Shown here piece by piece: positions 37,485 through 44,632 of a stretch of 51,294 bases of DNA. The DNA is from Caldilineales bacterium. Its GTDB lineage: Bacteria; Chloroflexota; Anaerolineae; J102. Positions within the stretch are counted from its first letter, which is position 1; each line of letters opens with the position of its first letter. The position numbers and the translations under genes are program-made. Below the pieces are notes generated by a model. It searched no databases. It had not been told where the DNA came from and saw only the letters and a program-made list of their open reading frames with translations. The stretch is taken from contig JAGFJG010000027.1 in the NCBI GenBank assembly GCA_024102915.1, positions 1 to 51,294 on the forward strand, written 5' to 3'.

Positions 37485-38177
37485 TTAACTCAGACCAGCA
37501 ATGTGTAGTCGTAGATTGATTAGCGGCGTCTGTACACCTGCGTCAAGTGGGATTCGCACGGATGAAAAGAATAGCTGGCCCTGATCGTTTGTTTTCCCCC
37601 GCAGAATCTGACCAAAGCTTACTAACGTTACTATCATGCCAGCCGCGGGGTTTTCGCCGGCAAGAAGGGTCAGCATCATGCCTGGACGCGTTTGATCAGC
37701 GCCAGGGATCGTCTCCAGCGTGTAATACCAGGATGGCGGGTGCTGCAGAAAGTCGCTGCCGATCAGCATGGGGCGACGCGGGTCCAAAACATCACGAACT
37801 GTACTGTCATCCTCATCGGCTAGATGCTGATCAAAAATAGATATCTCCACATTTGCATCTGGCCGTGTGCGTTGTGCCGGCCTTTCGCTGGTTGCGTCGA
37901 GCAATTGTTGTAAAGCTTCTCGGCAATCCGGGCAGTCTTCCAGATGGCTTAGTAAAGGACTCAAGCGCCACGTTTCTGTGCTTGCCTGAATTACCGCTTG
38001 TGCGTATTGCGCCAGGTCGTCCGCAAAAGTATCGCACGGTTCAGTCGAACGCATGATGGATTCGAACGGGAGTAAGTTTTCAGCGAAGTATCCAGGAATC
38101 TGATCCTCGATCATTTTCCACAGTTTATCTTCGAGGAATTCGAGATCACTCTGGCTGAATTTTCCGTCGTTTTGCAT
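37485..38177 (-). CDS. Putative zinc-finger anti-sigma factor
   Basis: 230 residues from ATG 38177, which has GGGAG seven bases upstream. The first 75 residues are helical. A zinc motif HLEDCPDC follows (His78, Cys82, Cys85), the HxxxCxxC core of ZAS anti-sigma factors; Cys48 may be the fourth ligand. An acidic linker with a cluster EDDSTV-RDVLDP comes next and then a beta-rich C-terminal domain (about 130-230, MLTLLAGENPAAGMIVTLVS, GQILRGKTNDQGQLFFSSVR). There is no membrane helix, so this is a cytosolic anti-sigma protein. It lies between the sigma gene (20-base gap) and the TPR-CHAT gene (2-base gap), fitting a sigma/anti-sigma/protease circuit. The C-terminal domain resembles the stand-alone domain often encoded beside CHAT proteins; I cannot name it. 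Confidence 0.72.
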   Translation of the reverse strand: MQNDGKFSQSDLEFLEDKLWKMIEDQIPGYFAENLLPFESIMRSTEPCDTFADDLAQYAQAVIQASTETWRLSPLLSHLEDCPDCREALQQLLDATSERPAQRTRPDANVEISIFDQHLADEDDSTVRDVLDPRRPMLIGSDFLQHPPSWYYTLETIPGADQTRPGMMLTLLAGENPAAGMIVTLVSFGQILRGKTNDQGQLFFSSVRIPLDAGVQTPLINLRLHIAGLS

Positions 38178-38197
38178 GGCGTTACTCCCAGATCCAA

Positions 38198-39004
38198 TCA
38201 ATTGTTTCCATCCGCGCTATAAATATTCCGAAACGCTCGGCGCGCTCGAAAAACCCAAACAGTAGCCCGTGCGACCTCAACACCGAAAAAGGCCGCTAAT
38301 TCAGAATTATCTAATTCATAGGTATATTGAAGTAGCAATATCACTCGATACCGCTGGTTCCGAACTTGCTTGATAGCCCCCAAAACCGCTTCGCGTTGAA
38401 CATAGTGCTGCGAAAATTCTCCGGTGCTGATCGGGGTTTTCGCGGGCTGAACTTCATCAAACGATTGCGTATTACCCGAGAAGGGATCACGGATGTCGCC
38501 CAGGAGAATGTTACGCGTTGACCGCCAAATCCAGGCTGCAAGCGGCGTGTCGTAAAAATAGTTTTCACTTAGCCCGAGAAAGACACGCCCGACCACCAAC
38601 TCTCTCTCATCAGGCGTAGGGTAACGACCGTATAGTTTTTGGTAGTTTCGGTATACTGTCTGGTCGAGGAGTTGTTGCAAAGCGGGTCTGGGTCCTTCAT
38701 CTGTTTCGACCGCTGATGCAATCAGCGGGTGATACATGTGATAACCGATTACCACCTTTTGAATCCATGCCGAATAGCTCAAGAGCGCCGCATTCTGCTG
38801 CCGGGCATAAGCTTCAGCTCTCTGATACCGTCGAACAGCTTTCTGACTCGCCAATTTCCGCGTAATCCATTGCGTTTCCGCTTCAGAAATATCCCGTACT
38901 TCTGGAACCGACTCAATGATTTCGCGGATCAGTTCGTATAGATTATTTTGCTCATCAGGAGACCACAGTCGATCGCTTGGTGGCGGCAAATTAGGGCCAG
39001 ACAT
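38198..39004 (-). CDS. ECF-like RNA polymerase sigma factor
   Basis: 268 residues from ATG 39004 (a GTG at 39085 would lie upstream of the likely promoter). The C-terminal part matches sigma region 4: REAVLGAIKQVRNQRYRVIL, then LLLQYTYELDNSELAAFFGV and VARATVWVFRARRAFRNIY, a helix-turn-helix for the -35 element. The middle part holds a divergent region 2 (VFLGLSENYFYDTPLAAWIW, RSTRNILLGDIRD). The N-terminal 100 residues are a helical extension not seen in short ECF factors (about 180-200 residues), so it is an atypical, long ECF protein. It is the first gene of the operon with the anti-sigma and TPR-CHAT genes and probably directs transcription of a small regulon under their control. Confidence 0.75.
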   Translation of the reverse strand: MSGPNLPPPSDRLWSPDEQNNLYELIREIIESVPEVRDISEAETQWITRKLASQKAVRRYQRAEAYARQQNAALLSYSAWIQKVVIGYHMYHPLIASAVETDEGPRPALQQLLDQTVYRNYQKLYGRYPTPDERELVVGRVFLGLSENYFYDTPLAAWIWRSTRNILLGDIRDPFSGNTQSFDEVQPAKTPISTGEFSQHYVQREAVLGAIKQVRNQRYRVILLLQYTYELDNSELAAFFGVEVARATVWVFRARRAFRNIYSADGNN

Positions 39005-39009
39005 GGCAC

Positions 39010-39050
39010 ACTCAGACTTGAACGAAGGGCGATGCTGTTGCAGTCTGAGT
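39010..39050. promoter_or_regulatory. Inverted repeat between sigma-gene promoter and start codon
   Basis: ACTCAGACT (39010-39018) and AGTCTGAGT (39042-39050) are exact complements 23 bases apart. One arm overlaps the -10 box at 39048-39053 and the other lies 5 bases before the start codon. It is a good candidate operator, perhaps for self-control of the sigma operon. Because the upstream arm lies at or before the expected transcript start, a DNA site is more likely than an RNA stem. Confidence 0.5.
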
Positions 39051-39077
39051 ATAGCATTGTCAATCGAGTAAGAGCAA
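39048..39077 (-). promoter_or_regulatory. Promoter of the sigma/anti-sigma/CHAT operon
   Basis: On the minus strand TTGCTC (39077-39072), an 18-base spacer and TATACT (39053-39048). Transcription would start near 39041, giving a leader of about 37 bases before the ATG at 39004. The -10 is good and the -35 is moderate. Confidence 0.5.
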
Positions 39078-39252
39078 TGTCCCACCGATTTTCGAGCAAC
39101 AATGGCGTACCAACAACGAATGCTATCGGGATCCTGATAGTCGGTCTTCTATCAAATGATATAGCGAAATGGGCTCCGACATTGCACCTGACCCACAAAA
39201 GTAGTCATTTGCGTTCGCCGACAAGAATACTGAAGTCGCGTATCCAGTTGTC

Positions 39253-39669
39253 TTAAAACCTGATAACAGCTTCCCCCTTCACCTTCCTGTGCCCTGCCTG
39301 ATCGACCGCCTCCAATTCACAGCGCGCCAGCCTTTCCCCGCCTTCTTCCCATAATTCCACGACCTGACCGCTGACGGTGATCTCGTCGCCCGGCTTGCTG
39401 ATGCCAGTGAACCTGACCCCGAATTTCTTTACCTGTTCCGGCCGCACCCAGTTTGTGATCGCCTCGGCGCAAAAGCCCATGATCACCATGCCGTGTGCGA
39501 TCACGCCGCCGTTGCCCGCATCTACGCCAGCCTGATGCACGGTATGGATGGGATTGAAATCGCCTGACGCGCCGGAATAGCGCACAAGCTGCGTCTCCGT
39601 AATCGGCGGTTTGGTGAGGCTGGGGATGGGGTCACCGATACTGAGTTTTTCAAAGCTGAGATCACTCAT
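39253..39669 (-). CDS. MaoC-like hydratase subunit (hot-dog fold, catalytic)
   Basis: 138 residues from ATG 39669 (GAGG seven bases upstream). It has the hydratase 2 signature SGASGDFNPIHTVHQAGVDA, with Asp and His of the catalytic pair, then GVIAHGMVIMGFCAEAITNW. Such proteins add water across enoyl-CoA double bonds. With the next gene upstream it makes a two-gene MaoC pair. In the ethylmalonyl-CoA pathway mesaconyl-CoA hydratase is a MaoC protein with two hot-dog domains in one chain; here the two halves are separate genes. Given the neighbours, hydration of mesaconyl-CoA is the most likely reaction. A generic 3-hydroxyacyl dehydratase role cannot be excluded. It is the last gene of the operon. 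Confidence 0.85.
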   Translation of the reverse strand: MSDLSFEKLSIGDPIPSLTKPPITETQLVRYSGASGDFNPIHTVHQAGVDAGNGGVIAHGMVIMGFCAEAITNWVRPEQVKKFGVRFTGISKPGDEITVSGQVVELWEEGGERLARCELEAVDQAGHRKVKGEAVIRF

Positions 39670-39683
39670 GATTATACCTCTGG

Positions 39684-40145
39684 TCACCAACGAACCACCA
39701 TCGTGGCGCGGGCGATAACGACGATCTCATCGCGTTGGTTGCGATAAGTCGCCTGCGTTTTCACGAAATCCATCACGCCGGAACGGCCTTCCTTGCGCTC
39801 AATGTCGACGATCTCCAGTTCGCCGGTGATGTCGTCGCCGGGATGCATAAGGCTATGATATTCGTGTTCTTCCTCGCCGTGCAGCACGCGCAATAAATCA
39901 GCGCCCATCTCGCCCAATAATGCGCGAATTTCCGAACCGACGGGCGTGCCACCCCAGAAACGGAAGAGCGTGGGGAACGTGAGGGGAGCAACCAGGTCGA
40001 GATAGCCCGCAGCCTGGGCCGCGGCTTTGTCATGGAAAATAGGATTGTCATCGCCCAGAGCGGTCGCTAACTCGCGAATCTTGCTGGCGTCCACCTGAAA
40101 GCGAATGAGGGGCAGTTTTTTGCCGATGTAAGAGTGGTCGAGCAT
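39684..40145 (-). CDS. MaoC-like hydratase partner subunit (N-terminal hot-dog domain)
   Basis: 153 residues from ATG 40145, which has GGAG eight bases upstream. It shows the FAS1-like dehydratase N-terminal domain: LATALGDDNPIFHDKAAAQA, then DLVAPLTFPTLFRFWGG and a HPGDDITGELEIVDIERKEG block. In HadAB-type enzymes this subunit mainly forms the acyl-binding pocket while the partner carries the active residues. The gap to the catalytic subunit is 14 bases. A perfect 15-base palindrome sits between this gene and the mutase gene. Confidence 0.83.
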   Translation of the reverse strand: MLDHSYIGKKLPLIRFQVDASKIRELATALGDDNPIFHDKAAAQAAGYLDLVAPLTFPTLFRFWGGTPVGSEIRALLGEMGADLLRVLHGEEEHEYHSLMHPGDDITGELEIVDIERKEGRSGVMDFVKTQATYRNQRDEIVVIARATMVVRW

Positions 40146-40156
40146 GAGTGTTCTCC

Positions 40157-40189
40157 AGGTGCGACGCACTTTCGAAGTGCGTCGCACCT
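40157..40189 (-). repeat. Perfect 15-bp intercistronic palindrome
   Basis: AGGTGCGACGCACTT (40157-40171), TCG, AAGTGCGTCGCACCT (40175-40189). It begins right at the stop of the mutase gene and ends just before the ribosome binding site of the MaoC subunit gene. A related core (GTGCGAC-CACTT) occurs at 43393-43425 in the same operon. It is REP-like; the RNA stem may shield upstream mRNA from decay. Confidence 0.8.
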
Positions 40190-40190
40190 T

Positions 40191-41885
40191 CTAGATAACC
40201 GTCGGCGGCTGGTATTCGCCCCAAACCTGGCGCAGCACGCCGCAGATTTCGCCCAGCGTGGCTTCGGCGCGCACGGCGGCGAGGATGGGCGGGAGCAGGT
40301 TGTTGGCCGGGCTGGCAGGGGCGGTGGCTGCGGCGTTCAGGGCGGAGAGAGCTGACTGCACGGATTCAGGATCACGCCCGGCTCGTAGCTTTTCCAGCCG
40401 GGAGATTTGCGTGCGATGGGTTTCAGAATCAGGCCGGAAGATGCCCACCGGCCGCTCCTCATCCGGCGTCTGGTATTTGTTCACGCCCACGATGATCTGC
40501 TCGCCCGACTCGACCGCCTGTTGCTGTTTCCAGGCGCTGTCGGCGATCTGGAGTTGCATCCAACCGCTCTCAATTGCCTTCACCGACCCGCCCATATCTC
40601 TCACCCGACCGATCAACTCACGGGCCTCCGCCTCCAGCCGGTCGGTCATCGCCTCCACGTAATACGACCCGGCCAGCGGATCGATGGTCTCGGTCACGCC
40701 GATCTCGTGGGCGATGATCTGCTGCGTGCGCAGGGCCGTGGCCTGGGCCTCTTCGGTGGGCAGGGCCAGGGCTTCGTCGTAGCAACTGAGGGCCATGCTC
40801 TGGATGCCGCCGAGCACGCTGGCGAAGGCCTGGAAACCGGCGCGGGCGATGTTGTTCAGCGGCTGCTGGGCCGTCAGCGTGGCCCCGCCGGTCTGCACGT
40901 GCGTGCGCAGCATCATGCTTTTGGGGTCTTGGGCGCAGTACTCGTCCCGCATGATGCGCGCCCACAGCCGCCGCAGCGCTCGATACTTGGCCGCTTCCTC
41001 GAAAAAGTTGTTCTGCGTGTTGAAAATCCAGGAAATCTGCGGGGCGAAGTCGTCGATGCCGATGCCTCGTTCCAGCACGGCGTCGATGTAAGCCAGGGCG
41101 TTGGCGATGGCGAAGCCCATCTCCTGGGCGGCGCTGCTGCCGGCGTCGCGGATGTGGTAACCGCTGACGGAGATGGCGTTCCAGCGCGGCACCTGTTGCG
41201 CGCAGTAGGCCATCGCATCCGCAGCCAGGCGCAGGCTGGGACCGGGCGGGAATATGTAGGTTCCCCGCGCCACATACTCTTTGAGAATGTCGTTTTGGAT
41301 GGTCCCCCGCAGCTTGCCGGCCCCGACCCCTTGTCTCTCTCCGGCGACAATCACCATCGCCAGCAGCACCGCCGCCGGCGCGTTGATCGTCATCGAGATC
41401 GAGACTTTGTCGAGGGGGATGCCCGCCAGCAGTGCCTCCATATCCCGCAGCGAGTCGATGGCGACACCTGCCTGCCCCACCTCGCCCGCGGCCCGCGGGT
41501 CGTCCGAGTCATATCCGATCTGTGTGGCGAGGTCGAAAGCGACGCTGAGGCCGGTCTGCCCCTGCGCCAGCAGATACTTGAAGCGCTCGTTCGCCTCGGC
41601 CGCCGTGCCATAGCCCGCGTACTGCCGCATCGTCCAAAAGCGGCTGCGGTACATCGTCGGCTGCACGCCGCGCGTGAAAGGAAACTGGCCGGGAAAACCA
41701 AGCTGGTCGAGGTAGTGCTGTTCCAGGTTCCGGGTTCCGGGTTCGGCATCGAGGGGCGTGTACAGGCGCTGCACGTCCGCGGTTTCCGGACGTTCGGGGG
41801 CGCGTGCTACAGTTTCGGCAACTGTTGTTTCTTCCCACTCGGTCAGGCCAGATTGGAGGGGGGGTGGGGATACTGCCTCACTCAT
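40191..41885 (-). CDS. Methylmalonyl-CoA mutase family, large (substrate-binding) subunit
   Basis: 564 residues: only the TIM-barrel domain; the C-terminal B12-binding domain (DxHxxG) is missing and must come from a separate small subunit not in this window. Seen: TMYRSRFWTMRQYAGYGTAA and TGLSVAFDLATQIGYDSDDP, GTIQNDILKEYVARGTYIFP, RTHVQTGGATLTAQQPLNN. Tyr89 and Arg207 match the residues that bind the carboxylate of methylmalonyl-CoA; isobutyryl-CoA mutases have Phe and Gln there. The substrate is thus a dicarboxylyl-CoA such as methylmalonyl- or ethylmalonyl-CoA. The classic ethylmalonyl-CoA mutase (MeaA) has a different TYAGHST-like block, so this is a separate subgroup. AGGAG precedes ATG 41885. 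Confidence 0.88.
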   Translation of the reverse strand: MSEAVSPPPLQSGLTEWEETTVAETVARAPERPETADVQRLYTPLDAEPGTRNLEQHYLDQLGFPGQFPFTRGVQPTMYRSRFWTMRQYAGYGTAAEANERFKYLLAQGQTGLSVAFDLATQIGYDSDDPRAAGEVGQAGVAIDSLRDMEALLAGIPLDKVSISMTINAPAAVLLAMVIVAGERQGVGAGKLRGTIQNDILKEYVARGTYIFPPGPSLRLAADAMAYCAQQVPRWNAISVSGYHIRDAGSSAAQEMGFAIANALAYIDAVLERGIGIDDFAPQISWIFNTQNNFFEEAAKYRALRRLWARIMRDEYCAQDPKSMMLRTHVQTGGATLTAQQPLNNIARAGFQAFASVLGGIQSMALSCYDEALALPTEEAQATALRTQQIIAHEIGVTETIDPLAGSYYVEAMTDRLEAEARELIGRVRDMGGSVKAIESGWMQLQIADSAWKQQQAVESGEQIIVGVNKYQTPDEERPVGIFRPDSETHRTQISRLEKLRAGRDPESVQSALSALNAAATAPASPANNLLPPILAAVRAEATLGEICGVLRQVWGEYQPPTVI

Positions 41886-41935
41886 GACAAACTCCTAAAG
41901 ACATGAAGCGCGACACTGCTACACGTTTCACGTGT

Positions 41936-43378
41936 TCACTTCCCCGCCCGCCCCTGCACGATCTTAACAAACGAGCGGCTGCGCAGTTCGGGCATGGTGA
42001 TGCCGGTGGCCATCGCTTCCTCCTCGGTGATGGCCCCGCAAGCGATGCCGCGCAGGAAGAAATTGAGCAGACCCTGTCCGGTGGCGGCGTCATCGAACGT
42101 GTTGCCGAAAAGTGTGGCCTGGGCGGCTTTGTTGATGAAGGCGTCGAGGCGCATGGAGGCGTCGGCCAGGCTGTCGAGGAAGAAGTGATAGACGGCGGCG
42201 TAGCGAATGGGCAATTGCGCCGGATTCAGGTCCCAGCCCTGATAGAAGGCGTGGCGTAACGAGTGCGTGATATTGTCGTAATGCAACTTCCAGCCGTGGT
42301 GCACGATCTCCAGATTCTCGGCCACCTGTTGGGCGGATAGCGGTTTGTCGGGAGTGGCGCGATGCGGAGCGATGGGCATGATCGTGGTGGCGCCATCACT
42401 CATGGTCACGCCGGTTTGGGCCAGGCTGACCTGCATGACGTGTCGGGCGAAGTCGGCGGCGGGATGCGTGTGCGTCTGGTAGTGGGCGGTTATGTTACAG
42501 ATGGCGGTGTAGTCGTACGTGCCGTACGCGCAGGATTTCACCCGACCTCGCCCCGCCCGCACCAGGTTGTTGACGGCGTTCTCGCCCAGGTGGTTGATGA
42601 TCGCTTGCGTGGTTTCGATCATGAGGTCGATGCCCACGCGGCCATGCTCGATCCCCAGCTTTTCTTCGAGCACGTCCAGCAGATCGGCCAGCGCCGCCAC
42701 CTGTTCGGGGATGGTGACTTTGGGCAGGGTGACGACGAAATGGTCGGGCATACGACCGCCGCTCTCGTTTGCCAGCGCTGTCAGGGCCAGGTCGAGTGTG
42801 CGCACTGCCCGCTGATAGCACTCGTGGCTGAAGGATTTGATACGGATGCCGATGAATGGCGACAGCACGCCCTCGCTCATCCCGGTCGCCAGTTGCTCAC
42901 CCACGGTGACGGCGTGAAAATCCTCTTCCTCGTCCGGACGATTACCGTAGCCGTCCTCGAAATCGACACGCATGTCCTCCACCGGCTCGGTTTCCAGCTT
43001 TTTACGGACGCGTTGATAAATGGTGTAGGCGATGTAGGCTGGCTCGTTGGCGCGACGCACTGCCTCCGGATCGCTGGTCAGGGCTTCGCACAGATACGCT
43101 ATCGCCTTTTCGGTCATCGGCAGCGTCTCCGCTCCCTTCATGCCCAGGATTTTGGCGAACAGTACGAAATTGGGCGCGTACTCATCCAGGCTGCGCAGGC
43201 CCAGGCTGCCCAGTTTCATCGGCGTGGACGACTTGAACAGATGCGCCCCGCCATAGAGCGTGTGCACCGGCTGCCGGTCGATGGAGTCGCCAGGGTAGTG
43301 GGCATGAAAGGCGCCGTTGGCCGCGTTCACACGGGCCGTGATCGGGTCGAGGACGTCAAGGGTGAGGGTGAGGTTCAT
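41936..43378 (-). CDS. HpcH/HpaI aldolase / citrate-lyase family protein, long form
   Basis: 480 residues from ATG 43378 (GGAG upstream), much longer than malyl-CoA lyases (about 320). The Mg2+-binding acids of the superfamily are visible in VDFEDGYGNRPDEEEDFHA and IDLMIETTQAIINHLGE, along with RIKSFSHECYQRAVRTLDLA, VVTLPKVTIPEQVAALADL and GRVKSCAYGTYDYTAICNI. Enzymes of this fold cleave or form C-C bonds of CoA thioesters or keto acids. In this operon it could be the malyl-CoA/methylmalyl-CoA lyase step that ends the ethylmalonyl-CoA pathway, yielding glyoxylate and propionyl-CoA. The extra C-terminal region (about 370-480) is helical. The reaction is inferred from context. Confidence 0.78.
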   Translation of the reverse strand: MNLTLTLDVLDPITARVNAANGAFHAHYPGDSIDRQPVHTLYGGAHLFKSSTPMKLGSLGLRSLDEYAPNFVLFAKILGMKGAETLPMTEKAIAYLCEALTSDPEAVRRANEPAYIAYTIYQRVRKKLETEPVEDMRVDFEDGYGNRPDEEEDFHAVTVGEQLATGMSEGVLSPFIGIRIKSFSHECYQRAVRTLDLALTALANESGGRMPDHFVVTLPKVTIPEQVAALADLLDVLEEKLGIEHGRVGIDLMIETTQAIINHLGENAVNNLVRAGRGRVKSCAYGTYDYTAICNITAHYQTHTHPAADFARHVMQVSLAQTGVTMSDGATTIMPIAPHRATPDKPLSAQQVAENLEIVHHGWKLHYDNITHSLRHAFYQGWDLNPAQLPIRYAAVYHFFLDSLADASMRLDAFINKAAQATLFGNTFDDAATGQGLLNFFLRGIACGAITEEEAMATGITMPELRSRSFVKIVQGRAGK

Positions 43379-43392
43379 GGGGATCTCCGGAA

Positions 43393-43425
43393 AAGTGAGT
43401 CGCACTTGCGAGGTGCGACTCACTT
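43393..43425 (-). repeat. Perfect 13-bp intercistronic palindrome
   Basis: AAGTGAGTCGCAC (43393-43405), TTGCGAG, GTGCGACTCACTT (43413-43425). It starts 4 bases after the stop of the acyl-CoA dehydrogenase gene and ends shortly before the ribosome binding site of the aldolase gene. It has the same placement and a related core to the palindrome at 40157-40189. Confidence 0.8.
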
Positions 43426-43429
43426 GAAA

Positions 43430-44590
43430 TTACGACAGCAACCTTCGCGCAATCACCGTCGCCTGAATTTCGCTCGTGCCTTCGAATATCTTGAAGACAC
43501 GGCCATCGCGCCAGAAACGGCTGACGGGGTATTCCAGGGCATAGCCATAGCCGCCGTGAATCTGCATGGCGTCACTGGTCACCTGTTCCACCATGTCGGC
43601 GCAGAACAGCTTGGCCATGCCTGCTTCCAGATCCGCCCGCTTGCCAGAGTCTTTCATGGCGGCAGCGTAATAACACAATTGCCGGCCAGCCTCGACTTTC
43701 GTCGCCATGTAAGCCAGTTTGTGCTGGATGGTCTGGAAATCGCTGATGGGTTTGCCGAATTGCTCACGTTCTTGCGAATACTGAAGCGCTGCTTCCAACG
43801 CCGCCTGGGCCACGCCCACCGCTCGGGCCGCCGTCTGAATTCGGGCGATCTCGTAAACCCCCATCAGTTGGTAAAAACCCTGGCCCTCTTCCAGCCCGAT
43901 CAAATTCTCGGCAGGCACGGCGAAATCGTTGAAGCTGAGTGAAAAAGACTTCATGCCGTGATAACCGACGGTGGGGATGCGTTCGCCCAGCAGGTGCGGC
44001 GGTACGAAATCATCGCCCGGCTGTTTTTCCACGACCAGCATCGACAGCCCTTTGTGACGCTGGCTGAGATCAGGATCGGTTCGGGCCAGCACCGTCATCA
44101 TGTGGGCGCGATTGGCGAATGTGATCCAGGTCTTCTGGCCGTTGAGGATGTACCTGTCGCCATCTTTCACCGCTCGCAGCCGCATGCCAGCCGTGTCAGA
44201 ACCATGGTTGGGTTCAGTAAACGCCGCCGCCGGCAAAATCTCTCCGGCAGCGATGCCGGGCAGCCAGCGCTGCTTTTGCTCCTCGGTTCCCCCGGCCATT
44301 AGCAACCCGCCTGCGATCAACATCCGGGTCATCACTGAACCAACCGAGAGCCAGGCTTTACTCAATTCCTCGGTGACGATGGCGACCGAGAGATTGTCCA
44401 TGCCCAGGCCGCCGTATTCTTCGGGGATGGCCATGGCAAAGTAACCCATCGCCGCCATCTGCTCGATGATCTGCATCGGTATTTCGGCGCCCTCGTTGTA
44501 CAAATCCTGGGCGATAGGCGCCACCTCCCGTTCGGCGAATCGCCGTGTCTCCCGCCTCAGGACTTCATGTTCATCGGTTAGCACACGCAT
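43430..44590 (-). CDS. Acyl-CoA dehydrogenase (candidate methylsuccinyl-CoA dehydrogenase)
   Basis: 386 residues, the normal length for a homotetrameric FAD acyl-CoA dehydrogenase. Seen: AAMGYFAMAIPEEYGGLGMD, AAAFTEPNHGSDTAGMRLRA, LNGQKTWITFANRAHMM, QIHGGYGYALEYPVSRFWRD and the catalytic Glu (about 370) in IFEGTSEIQATVIARRLL. It passes electrons to electron-transfer flavoprotein, which is not encoded here. In this operon oxidation of methylsuccinyl-CoA to mesaconyl-CoA is the natural step, though known Mcd enzymes have an extra N-terminal region that this one lacks. Start: GGAGG ends one base before the ATG at 44590, too close; the GTG at 44584 has a seven-base spacing and may be the real start. 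Confidence 0.88.
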   Translation of the reverse strand: MRVLTDEHEVLRRETRRFAEREVAPIAQDLYNEGAEIPMQIIEQMAAMGYFAMAIPEEYGGLGMDNLSVAIVTEELSKAWLSVGSVMTRMLIAGGLLMAGGTEEQKQRWLPGIAAGEILPAAAFTEPNHGSDTAGMRLRAVKDGDRYILNGQKTWITFANRAHMMTVLARTDPDLSQRHKGLSMLVVEKQPGDDFVPPHLLGERIPTVGYHGMKSFSLSFNDFAVPAENLIGLEEGQGFYQLMGVYEIARIQTAARAVGVAQAALEAALQYSQEREQFGKPISDFQTIQHKLAYMATKVEAGRQLCYYAAAMKDSGKRADLEAGMAKLFCADMVEQVTSDAMQIHGGYGYALEYPVSRFWRDGRVFKIFEGTSEIQATVIARRLLS

Positions 44591-44632
44591 TCCTCCTTGT
44601 CTGCTTACTGATTACTACTTACTGAATACTGT
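44591..44632. repeat. Short direct repeats between the ccr-CBS and dehydrogenase genes
   Basis: CTTACTGATTA and CTTACTGAATA follow each other with a CTA between them. It is one of several simple repeats that fill the gaps of this operon. Confidence 0.4.

Noticed and set aside
39005..39085. GTG start at 39085 for the sigma factor
   Set aside because: The likely promoter and its inverted repeat lie inside this stretch; ATG 39004 is more consistent.
34450..39085. A type III-E CRISPR locus
   Set aside because: No gRAMP/Cas7-11 effector, cas1/cas2 or repeat array is present; only the TPR-CHAT/sigma part resembles it.
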